Assembly (NCBI GenBank): GCA_964513075.1
Contig: CAZELR010000009.1
Coordinates: forward strand, 1-64,000
Reading direction: 5' to 3'
DNA: 64,000 nucleotides
Origin: DAOUBP01 sp964513075
GTDB lineage: Bacteria > Chloroflexota > Anaerolineae > CG2-30-64-16
Shown here: positions 53,294 through 60,792 of the stretch, piece by piece
Numbering within the stretch: position 1 is the first letter of the stretch
How the letters are laid out: every line of letters starts with the position of its first letter
The notes under the pieces: model-generated
The model's database searches: none
What the model saw: the letters and a program-made list of their open reading frames with translations, nothing else
Told to the model about the DNA's origin: nothing
Program-made: the position numbers and the translations under genes

Positions 53294-54697
53294 TCAATCG
53301 CCCAACCACCGCTCAATATCCGCCTTCACCGCGCCTGCATCCGCCGGCAGCTCCACCGGCGGGTTGCGGTGGCGGGCGGCCACGTCGGCGAGGGTTCCCT
53401 CGTGGTAGCCCACCTTGAACTCGCTGAACTTCAGCCCGTGTGCGGTGGAAATGACCACCACGCGCTGGCCCGGTTGGATCACGCCCTGCCGCGCCAGCTT
53501 GCCTGCGACGGCGAGCGCGACGCCGGTGTGCGGGCACGCGTAGAGACCGGCGCGGTCGGCCAGCGCCGCGGCATCCGCCAACTCGTTCTCGTCCGCCTGC
53601 TCCACCACGCCATCGAAGTCTTGCAGCGCCCGCGCCGCCTTCTCGTAGCTCACGGGATTGCCGATGCGGATGGCGGAGGCGGCGGTCGCGCCCGCGGTGA
53701 CCGGCGCCAGCCGGCCGAACCCGCGCCGGTAGGCCTGGTAGAGCGGGTTCGCGCGTTGGGCTTGCGCCGCGGCAAGGCGGGGCACGCGGCCGATCAGGCC
53801 CAGCTCCTTCGCCAGCGCCAGCCCTTTGGCCAGCGCCGAGATGTTGCCGAGGTTGCCGGAGGGCAGCACGATCCAGTCCGGTGCGTTCCAGCCGAGCTGC
53901 TGCACGATCTCGATGCCGACCGTCTTCTGCCCCTCGACGCGCAGGGAATTCATGGAGTTGGCCAGGTAGATGCTGTTGTCGCGCGTCACTTCCTGCACGA
54001 TCGTCATGCAGCCGTCGAAGTCGGTGTCGAGCGCCAGAACGCGCGCGCCGTGTGCGATGGGCTGGATGAGCTGCGCGGTGCTGATCTTGCCTTTGGGCAG
54101 GAAGACGATGGCCGGGATGCCGGCGGCTGCGGCGTAGGCGGCCAGCGCGGCCGAGGTGTCTCCGGTGGACGCACACGCGACCGCGCGCACGGGGCATGGT
54201 AGGGGCGGGGTGGCCCCGCCCCTACCGACCATCATCTGGTTGACTGCGCTCACCAGCACAGTCATCCCCAGGTCCTTGAACGAGCCGGTGTGGCTGACCC
54301 CGCACTGCTTGACCCACAGGTCGTCCAGCCCCAACGCCTTGCCTAGTCTCGGCGACGGCAGGAGGGGGGTGTAGCCTTCGCCCAGGGTGACGATATTCTC
54401 CGGGTTGAGTTGGGGCAGCACCCATTCGTGTTTCGCCCAAACCCCTGACGTACTGCGTATTCCGTATTGCGTGTTGCCGCCGTCGCGGTAAATGGATGCG
54501 CCGATGCGAGCGCGCCCGTCAAACAGGTTCTGCCATTCGGGGCCGGAATGTGCGGCTGCGAGGGCGGCTGCGTCGTGGGTGACTTCCAGCAGGCCGCCGC
54601 AGGCTGGGCAGCGGTAGATGACGGAGAAAACGTCATAGCGGCCGGGACAGCCGCGGATACAGCAATACCAGGCAGAGAAGGGTTGGATCGCATCCAT
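53294..54697 (-). CDS. thrC: Threonine synthase with repeat-derived insertions
   Basis: A PLP enzyme that forms threonine from O-phosphohomoserine, 467 residues. An N-terminal zinc-ribbon-like segment (CCIRGC, then YRCPACGG) precedes LGEGYTPLL. The PLP lysine is in SHTGSFKDLGM, and CASTGDTSAALAAYAAAAG binds the phosphate. Two unusual inserts coincide with DNA repeats: about residues 75-85 (heptamers, 54447-54474) and about 157-170, VGRGGATPPLPCP (palindrome, 54198-54226). Both keep the frame. The ATG at 54697 is chosen where homology begins. Confidence 0.9.
   Translation of the reverse strand: MDAIQPFSAWYCCIRGCPGRYDVFSVIYRCPACGGLLEVTHDAAALAAAHSGPEWQNLFDGRARIGASIYRDGGNTQYGIRSTSGVWAKHEWVLPQLNPENIVTLGEGYTPLLPSPRLGKALGLDDLWVKQCGVSHTGSFKDLGMTVLVSAVNQMMVGRGGATPPLPCPVRAVACASTGDTSAALAAYAAAAGIPAIVFLPKGKISTAQLIQPIAHGARVLALDTDFDGCMTIVQEVTRDNSIYLANSMNSLRVEGQKTVGIEIVQQLGWNAPDWIVLPSGNLGNISALAKGLALAKELGLIGRVPRLAAAQAQRANPLYQAYRRGFGRLAPVTAGATAASAIRIGNPVSYEKAARALQDFDGVVEQADENELADAAALADRAGLYACPHTGVALAVAGKLARQGVIQPGQRVVVISTAHGLKFSEFKVGYHEGTLADVAARHRNPPVELPADAGAVKADIERWLGD
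54198..54226. repeat. Perfect 13-bp palindrome within thrC
   Basis: GGTAGGGGCGGGG and its exact complement flank a 3-base loop. Related GTAGGGGCG ends occur at 56261 and at 58119-58223. The sequence encodes a Gly/Pro-rich insert in threonine synthase. Confidence 0.9.
54447..54474. repeat. Degenerate heptamer array within thrC
   Basis: Four 7-base units, GACGTAC-TGCGTAT-TCCGTAT-TGCGTGT. The last is identical to the unit at 1-55. The array is read in frame in threonine synthase. Confidence 0.75.
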
Positions 54698-54867
54698 AAA
54701 AGCAGATACCTTTGGAATGGGAGGATGGGGGCGCCGCGCGCAGTGTAACATCGCAAAATGGTTTAGGCAAGCAGCCGCAGATTGCTGGGGTGTTTGGCTT
54801 TCATCGGAAAATCGGGTAAACTGCTGCGTGATACTTCGTTTGAAAACCGACCAACTGGAGCAAAGCC

Positions 54868-55716
54868 ATGACAGATCAAACACGACAAGTACAACGCACC
54901 ATCGAGCCGCAGAGCGTAATGGAAGGCGCGGGCGTCCGGCTGAAGCGCAGCTTCCCAGGCCGCAGCCTGGATTTCCCCGATCCGTTCCTGCTGTTCGACC
55001 ACTTCGGCTCAGATGATCCCGCTGACTACATGGCCGGCTTCCCGATGCACCCGCACCGCGGCATCGAGACGGTTACCTACATGCTGGTCGGCGCGGTCGC
55101 GCATCGCGACAGCCTGGGCAACGCAGGCGTGATCAAGGCCGGCGACGTGCAATGGATGACGGCCGGGGGCGGCATCATGCACGAGGAGATGCCCCAGCAG
55201 GCGCCCGATGGCCGGATGGAGGGCTTCCAGCTTTGGGTCAATCTGCCGGCCCGGCTGAAGATGTCGCGCCCGCGCTACCAGGAGGTTGCGGCCGAAACCA
55301 TCCCGCAGGTCACGCGGCCCGACGGTGTGGTTATCCGCGTCATTGCCGGTCTGGCTGATGGCGTGACCGGACCGGTCACCGAAATCGCGGCCGATCCGAT
55401 CTACCTGGATGTTTCTGTGCCAGCCCACAGCGTCTTCGCGTTCCCCGTCACGCGCGGCCACACGGCGTTAGCATACGTCTTCGAAGGCGAGGGTGCGCTG
55501 GGCGGCCAGATCGTCCGGGGACCGAAGCTGCTGCTGTTCGGCGACGGCGACGCGGTCGAGGCGCGCACCGGGGAACAAGCGGTCCGCTTCCTGCTGATGT
55601 CGGGTCAGCCCGCCAACGAGCCGATCTTTCGCTATGGCCCGTTCGTGATGAATACCCGCGAGGAGATCCTCCAGGCGCTGCGTGACCTGCAGGAAGGGAC
55701 GTTCGTCAGACGGTAA
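54868..55716 (+). CDS. Pirin family protein
   Basis: A 282-residue bicupin. The metal site is visible in FPMHPHRGIETVTYMLVG (His residues) with HEEMP further on (His, Glu). GSDDPADYMAGF and RDSLGNAGVIKAGDVQWMTAGGGIMHEEMP are typical. Some pirins are quercetin dioxygenases; others regulate transcription or pyruvate metabolism. GGAG stands eight bases upstream of the ATG. It is divergent from thrC. Confidence 0.9.
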   Translation: MTDQTRQVQRTIEPQSVMEGAGVRLKRSFPGRSLDFPDPFLLFDHFGSDDPADYMAGFPMHPHRGIETVTYMLVGAVAHRDSLGNAGVIKAGDVQWMTAGGGIMHEEMPQQAPDGRMEGFQLWVNLPARLKMSRPRYQEVAAETIPQVTRPDGVVIRVIAGLADGVTGPVTEIAADPIYLDVSVPAHSVFAFPVTRGHTALAYVFEGEGALGGQIVRGPKLLLFGDGDAVEARTGEQAVRFLLMSGQPANEPIFRYGPFVMNTREEILQALRDLQEGTFVRR

Positions 55717-55765
55717 TTCGTTTTCCAAACCAGGTTTCTCGCAGAAACCTGGTTTGGAAAACGAA
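55717..55765. repeat. 21-bp double-palindrome hairpin between pirin and ybaK
   Basis: A perfect 21-bp stem with 7-base loop CTCGCAG. It has exactly the size, core (AAACCAGGTTT/AAACCTGGTTT) and loop type of the hairpin at 40909-40957, with different but complementary outer arms. Confidence 0.95.
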
Positions 55766-55772
55766 ATCGTCT

Positions 55773-56264
55773 ATGGGGCCGACTTTTTGTATGGAAAGAA
55801 CGCTCACGCCAACCGATCTCGGCCAGTTCATCACCGAACAAGGCATCGCGTCCGAAATCGTGCCGATGACGGTCGAAACGCCTACCGTGCCGGCCGCTGC
55901 TGCTGCGTTAGGCGTCGCCACCGGGCAGATCATCAAATCGCTGTTGTTCCTGGTCAAAGAGCAGCCGGTGCTTGTCATCGCCAGCGGCGATACGACCGTC
56001 GACCGCCGGCCGCTGGCGGATCGTTTCGGCGTGGGCAAGAAACAGGTCAAGCTGGCTGACCCCGAGGCCGTGCTGCAATTGACCGGTTATCCGGCCGGCG
56101 GGGTCCCGCCTTTTGGCCATCCGGCGCCGCTGCCGACGCTTCTGGACAAAGGCGTGCTGGCCTGGGATGCGATCTATGGCGGCGGCGGAGACGATCATAC
56201 GCTGCTGCGCATCTCCCCGCTGGAGCTGGCACGCGTGACAAAAGCAGAATGGATTGATCTGTAG
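55773..56264 (+). CDS. YbaK/EbsC-type aminoacyl-tRNA deacylase
   Basis: A 163-residue member of the YbaK/ProX family, which hydrolyses mischarged aminoacyl-tRNAs such as Cys-tRNAPro. IIKSLLFLVKEQPVLVIASGD includes the conserved lysine, and GYPAGGVPPFGHPAPLPTLLD is the signature loop. Two starts are possible, ATG at 55773 or at 55791; neither has a strong Shine-Dalgarno sequence, and the second begins the usual fold. Confidence 0.88.
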   Translation: MGPTFCMERTLTPTDLGQFITEQGIASEIVPMTVETPTVPAAAAALGVATGQIIKSLLFLVKEQPVLVIASGDTTVDRRPLADRFGVGKKQVKLADPEAVLQLTGYPAGGVPPFGHPAPLPTLLDKGVLAWDAIYGGGGDDHTLLRISPLELARVTKAEWIDL

Positions 56265-56287
56265 GGGCGGGTTTGTAACCCGTCCCT
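56263..56287. repeat. GGGGCGGGTT inverted repeat between ybaK and GH38
   Basis: An 11-bp stem (one G-U pair) with 3-base loop TGT. The preceding GTAGGGG matches the ends of the palindromes in thrC and in the GH38 gene. It overlaps the TAG stop of the YbaK gene. Confidence 0.75.
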
Positions 56288-56299
56288 TGAGGTGTCCCC

Positions 56300-59200
56300 A
56301 TGCAAAAACACATCGAACTCACCCGGCAGCGCCTGCGGGCATTTGCGGCAACGCTGCAAAACATTCTCTACACTGAACGCGCGCCGGTGACGCTGGCGGC
56401 CTATGCCGCGCCGGGACGCATCAGCTATGCCGAGGCGATGCAGGGCGCGTATCGTCCTATCCAGGCCGGTGAACGCTTTGGGCCGCCGTGGTCCACCCAC
56501 TGGTGCCGCGTTGAGATCGCGATCCCGGCTGCGTGGGCCGGCCGCGAGGTGCATCTGCTGTGGGACTCCACCTCCGAGGCGTGCATCTGGCAGGATGGCG
56601 AGCCGCTGCAAGGTCTGACCGGCTCGGGCAGCGGCTGGTCGGCCGAGCCGGCGCGACCGTTGCGCGGCGAGTATTGCCTGACGAGAAATGCTGCGGGCGG
56701 AGAGCGGATCGTGCTGTACGTCGAGGTTGCCTGTAACGGGCTTTTCGGCATGGCGAGCGAGCTGGCAGGGCCGACTTATTTGGGTCTGCTGCGCCAGGCC
56801 GAGATCGCGGTCTTCGACCGCGCGGCTTGGGATCTGTTCTGGGATTTCCAGGTGGTTGCAGACATGGCCTGCGAGCTGCCCGCCAACACCCCGCGCGGCG
56901 GTCAGGCGCTGTGGGCGGCCAACGCCATGGTCAACGCGATCGACCCTGCTGATGCCGCGACCTGGCCGGCGGCGCGCGGGATCGCCGCGCGCTTCTTCGC
57001 CGCGCACAACGGCGATGGCCAGCATAACCTGTCGGCCGTGGGCCATGCGCACATCGACACGGCCTGGCTGTGGCCGCTGGCCGAGACGCGGCGCAAGTGC
57101 ATCCGCACCTTCACCACCGCGGTGCGCTACATGGCGGACTACCCCGACTATCGCTTCGCGTGCTCCCAGGCCCAACAATACGCCTGGATCAAGGACCAGG
57201 CGCCGGGGCTGTACGAGCAAATCAAGGCGCGCGTCGCGGAGGGGCGCTTCATCCCCGCGGGCGGCGCGTGGGTCGAGATGGACTGCAACATCCCGACCGG
57301 CGAGTCGCTGGCCCGGCAGTTCCTCTACGGGCAGCGTTTCTTCAAGCAGGAGTTTGGCGTCACCTGCAGCGAGCTCTGGCTGCCCGACGTGTTCGGCTAC
57401 GCGGCCCAGCTTCCGCAGATCATGCAGTTGGCCGGCATCCGCCGCTTCCTCACCATCAAGCTCTCGTGGAACCAGTTCAACAAGCTTCCGGCCCACACCT
57501 TCCTGTGGGAAGGGCTGGATGGCAGCCGCGTTCTCACGCACTTCCCGCCGTTGGATGACTATAACGCGCGCGGGACAGTGAAGGACGCATTGCAGAACGT
57601 CGCCAATTTCCGCGATCACGACCGGGCCAACGAGAGCTACCTGCTCTTCGGCTATGGAGACGGCGGCGGCGGGCCCACCCTGGCGATGCTGGAGCAGGTT
57701 CAGCGCATGCGGGACGTGGACGGCCTGCCGCGCGTACAGATGCGTTCGCCGCAGGCGTTCTTTGACCGCGCTGAGGCCGATATCAAGGAGCCGACGGTTT
57801 GGTCGGGTGAACTCTACCTGGAGTTGCACCGCGGCACCTACACCACCCAGGCCCGCAACAAGCGCGACAACCGGCGCAGCGAGCTGCTTCTGCACGACGT
57901 CGAATTTCTCTCGGCCATCGCCAGCCGCACCGCCGGCCTTGCCTATCCCGCAGCCGAGCTGGAGCGCCTATGGAAGCTGGTGCTCCTCAATCAGTTTCAT
58001 GACATCATCCCCGGCTCGTCCATCGCCGAGGTCTACGAAGACTCGGCCGTGCAATATGCCGAGGTGCTGGCGAACGGGGCGGCGCTGCGTGAGCAGGCCC
58101 TGGACGCCTTGATTGATCGTAGGGGCGAGGCACTCCGGCCGATATCTCTCTCAGACCAGCTTGTCACCCCTGACGAAATACCTGTGGAAGAGGCAGAACC
58201 GCCGGGGAGTGCCTCGCCCCTACTGTATGCCATCAACACGCTGAGCGCCGCGCGAACCGAGGTCGTCGCGCTACCTGCTGGCGTCCTGACCAGCCAGGTC
58301 GGCGCCGACGGCCGGCCGCTGGGCATTGTCAGCGCGCCGTCGCTGGGGTATACGATTTTTGCGCCGCACCCTGGCTCGGACATAGACCGGCCACAGCTTG
58401 AGATGGCCCGTGTGTCCGAATCCGAAATCGGCTTCGTGCTGGAGAACGACCTGGTGCGAGCGACCTTCGACCGGGGCGGCGGCCTGACCAGTCTGTTCGA
58501 CAAGCGGGCCGGACGCGAGTATATCATGGCCGGCGGGACGGGCAATCGGTTCGTGCTGTTCGACGACAACCCCGCTAACTGGGATGCGTGGGACGTAGAC
58601 GCCTTCCACCTGGAGAAGCGTAGTGACGTGGGCCCCGCACTGACGGCGCGGGTGATGGAGGCGGGCCCGCTGCGCGTCGCGATCGAGTTTGCTTACCAAC
58701 TCAGCCCTGCCAGCACCCTGCTTCAGACGGTCTCGCTGACGGCGGTCTCGCCCAGGCTGGACTTTGCGGCCGAAGTCGAGTGGTACGAGACGCACAAGTT
58801 TTTCAAGGTCGAGTTCCCTCTGGCGTTACGCGCCGCTGCTGCGACCTACGAAACGCAATACGGCCACGTCCAGCGGCCAACGCATTTCAACACCAGTTGG
58901 GACCTGGCTCGCTTCGAGGTGCCGGCGCACCGGTGGGCCGATCTGGCCGAGCCGGATTTCGGCGTGGCGCTGCTGAACGACAGCAAATACGGTCATGCGG
59001 TCCACGGCTCCGTGATGCGGCTCTCGCTGCTGCGCTCTCCCAAATTGCCGGACCCGGGCGCCGACATGGGGCATCATGCATTCCGGTACGCGCTGCTGCC
59101 GCACCCAGGTGCGCCGCAGCAGGCTGACGTCGTGGCCGAAGCCTATTGTTTCAATGTGCCGCTGCTGGTCGGCCGGACGTCCGCCCCTCCTGGCCAGGTC

Positions 59201-59461
59201 TCGTTTTTCAGTATCGATGCTCCCGGCATCGTGATCGACTGGATCAAGAAAGCCGAAGATTCCGACGCGCTGATCGTACGGTTGTATGAAGCCCACGGCA
59301 CGCGCGTCCGCGCCCGCCTGTCCAGCTCGCTGCCGGTGCGCGCCGCGGCGGTCTGCAACCTGCTGGAAGAAGACGTGGCATCCGTGTCCTGGCTGGATGG
59401 CGGTATGGAACTGGCGTTGCGACCGTTCCAGATCGTGACGCTGAAGCTGGAGATAGCTTGA
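56300..59461 (+). CDS. Glycoside hydrolase family 38 alpha-mannosidase
   Basis: A 1053-residue cytoplasmic-type alpha-mannosidase. After an N-terminal beta domain (about 1-230), the zinc-binding motif HAHID (249-253) in GHAHIDTAWLWPLAETRRK and the nucleophile Asp363 in LWLPDVFGYAAQLPQIM mark the catalytic domain. A helical middle domain has NQFHDIIPGSSIAEVYEDS, and the large C-terminal beta domain begins near residue 650 (NDLVRATFDRGGGLTSLFDKRAGRE). Residues about 607-641 come from an 18-bp inverted repeat (58119-58223) and look like an insert. GAGGTG precedes the ATG. It likely degrades mannose-containing glycans after uptake. Confidence 0.92.
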   Translation: MQKHIELTRQRLRAFAATLQNILYTERAPVTLAAYAAPGRISYAEAMQGAYRPIQAGERFGPPWSTHWCRVEIAIPAAWAGREVHLLWDSTSEACIWQDGEPLQGLTGSGSGWSAEPARPLRGEYCLTRNAAGGERIVLYVEVACNGLFGMASELAGPTYLGLLRQAEIAVFDRAAWDLFWDFQVVADMACELPANTPRGGQALWAANAMVNAIDPADAATWPAARGIAARFFAAHNGDGQHNLSAVGHAHIDTAWLWPLAETRRKCIRTFTTAVRYMADYPDYRFACSQAQQYAWIKDQAPGLYEQIKARVAEGRFIPAGGAWVEMDCNIPTGESLARQFLYGQRFFKQEFGVTCSELWLPDVFGYAAQLPQIMQLAGIRRFLTIKLSWNQFNKLPAHTFLWEGLDGSRVLTHFPPLDDYNARGTVKDALQNVANFRDHDRANESYLLFGYGDGGGGPTLAMLEQVQRMRDVDGLPRVQMRSPQAFFDRAEADIKEPTVWSGELYLELHRGTYTTQARNKRDNRRSELLLHDVEFLSAIASRTAGLAYPAAELERLWKLVLLNQFHDIIPGSSIAEVYEDSAVQYAEVLANGAALREQALDALIDRRGEALRPISLSDQLVTPDEIPVEEAEPPGSASPLLYAINTLSAARTEVVALPAGVLTSQVGADGRPLGIVSAPSLGYTIFAPHPGSDIDRPQLEMARVSESEIGFVLENDLVRATFDRGGGLTSLFDKRAGREYIMAGGTGNRFVLFDDNPANWDAWDVDAFHLEKRSDVGPALTARVMEAGPLRVAIEFAYQLSPASTLLQTVSLTAVSPRLDFAAEVEWYETHKFFKVEFPLALRAAAATYETQYGHVQRPTHFNTSWDLARFEVPAHRWADLAEPDFGVALLNDSKYGHAVHGSVMRLSLLRSPKLPDPGADMGHHAFRYALLPHPGAPQQADVVAEAYCFNVPLLVGRTSAPPGQVSFFSIDAPGIVIDWIKKAEDSDALIVRLYEAHGTRVRARLSSSLPVRAAAVCNLLEEDVASVSWLDGGMELALRPFQIVTLKLEIA
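58119..58223. repeat. 105-bp element with 18-bp inverted ends inside the GH38 gene
   Basis: GTAGGGGCGAGGCACTCC (58119-58136) and its exact complement (58206-58223) flank 69 bases. The total of 105 bases equals 35 codons, so the reading frame is kept. There is no transposase, as in a miniature element. Confidence 0.9.
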
Positions 59462-59529
59462 TTCTGGGATCGGAGATTGCAGCAGGCTCGTCAGGCTGAT
59501 GGAGAATTCCTGTTTCCCCGCAGGGACGC

Positions 59530-59559
59530 TTGACAACCAGTCGCGAAGCGTGGTATATT
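59530..59559 (+). promoter_or_regulatory. Promoter of the peptide-type ABC importer operon
   Basis: TTGACA (59530-59535), 18 bases, TATATT (59554-59559), about 75 bases upstream of the first gene of the importer. Confidence 0.75.
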
Positions 59560-59632
59560 TTCCGTCGTCACCGAAACGTTTTAATAGTTGCGACTGCGCC
59601 TCGGTTCTTTTGATCCTAAGGACATGGCCGTC

Positions 59633-60673
59633 ATGACAGCAGTGATCCATCCGGAAAAAGAGACGATCCTCGATATCATCAACCTCAAGACTTACTTCTT
59701 CCTTGAAGGCGGCACCGTTAGAGCTGTTGACGGGGTGGATCTGTCGCTGCGGGGTAAGCAGACGCTGGGCGTTGTCGGAGAAAGCGGCTGCGGCAAGAGC
59801 ATCACAGCCATGTCGATCATGCGCCTGATCCCCTCCCCCCCAGGCAAGATTGTCGATGGACAGATCAACCTGTATAACAGGAAGGGCGAAGGGGTCAACA
59901 TTGCTACCCTCGATCCCAAGGGCGCCGAGATGCGCGCCATCCGCGGCGCGGAGATCGCGATGGTCTTTCAGGAACCGATGACGTCGCTCAATCCGCTCTA
60001 TACCGTGGGCGCACAGATCGCCGAAACCGTGCAGCTTCACCAGGATGTCAGCCACCGGGAGGCGATGAACCGTGCGCTGGAGATGCTCACTAAGGTGGGC
60101 ATCAGCGCGCCCAAGCAGCGGCTGAATGAGTACCCGCACCAGATGAGCGGCGGCATGCGCCAGCGTGTCATGATCGCCCTGGCGCTCTCCTGTAACCCCG
60201 CCATTCTGATCGCCGATGAGCCGACCACCGCCCTGGATGTGACCGTCCAGGCGCAGATCCTCGATCTGATGCGCCAGTTGCAGGCGGACTTCGGCTCTTC
60301 GATCATCCTGATCACCCACAACCTGGGCGTCGTGTCGCAGCTTGCGGATCAGGTCGCGGTCATGTACCTGGGCAAGGTGGTGGAAGCGGCGGGCGTGCAT
60401 GATCTCTTCCATTCGCCGCTGCATCCTTATACGGTCGGCCTGCTGAATTCGGTGCCGGTGTTGGGTAGGAAGGGCCAGAAGGCCCTGGTGCCGATCAGTG
60501 GGATGGTCCCGTCGGCCTCGGAGGTGATCCCAGGCTGTGCTTTTGCCGCGCGCTGCACCAGGGTGACGCCGGTGTGCAGCAAACAGCGGCCGCCCCTTCG
60601 GGAACTCCTGCCGGGTCATCAAGTGGCCTGCTGGCTGTATGACGACGATCGCGGCCGTCAGACGTTCGGATAA
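59633..60673 (+). CDS. Peptide/oligosaccharide ABC importer ATPase (DppD/OppD-like)
   Basis: A 346-residue ATPase of the oligopeptide/nickel/oligosaccharide importer class. Walker A GESGCGKS, Q-loop VFQEPMTSLNPL, signature MSGGMRQRVMIALAL, Walker B LIADEPTTALD and switch histidine in LITHNLGVV are present. The C-terminal oligopeptide extension has CAFAARCTRVTPVC, with the cysteines that bind an Fe-S cluster in DppD-type proteins. The ATG at 59633 has AAGGA ten bases upstream. It leads the operon, before the binding protein and permease. Confidence 0.9.
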   Translation: MTAVIHPEKETILDIINLKTYFFLEGGTVRAVDGVDLSLRGKQTLGVVGESGCGKSITAMSIMRLIPSPPGKIVDGQINLYNRKGEGVNIATLDPKGAEMRAIRGAEIAMVFQEPMTSLNPLYTVGAQIAETVQLHQDVSHREAMNRALEMLTKVGISAPKQRLNEYPHQMSGGMRQRVMIALALSCNPAILIADEPTTALDVTVQAQILDLMRQLQADFGSSIILITHNLGVVSQLADQVAVMYLGKVVEAAGVHDLFHSPLHPYTVGLLNSVPVLGRKGQKALVPISGMVPSASEVIPGCAFAARCTRVTPVCSKQRPPLRELLPGHQVACWLYDDDRGRQTFG

Positions 60674-60683
60674 AGGAGGTGAT
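60672..60683 (+). other. Orphan perfect Shine-Dalgarno sequence
   Basis: AAAGGAGGTGAT, fully complementary to the usual 3' end of 16S rRNA, overlaps the stop codon of the ATPase gene. No start codon follows at a useful distance; the next gene has its own site (GAGGAAAAAA) at about 60783. Confidence 0.6.
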
Positions 60684-60792
60684 TGCCGAAAAACGAAGCG
60701 CTAGTCAGGCCTACATGCGCCACCCAGCATGCAGACCCCATATCATCGGGTGCGTCACAACTGCTCATCGTTGAGCAAAAGAGAGGAAAAAA

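Noticed and set aside
58119..58223. An insertion sequence in the GH38 gene
   Set aside because: The element is only 105 bases and encodes no transposase, and the frame is kept; a miniature or REP-like element is more likely.
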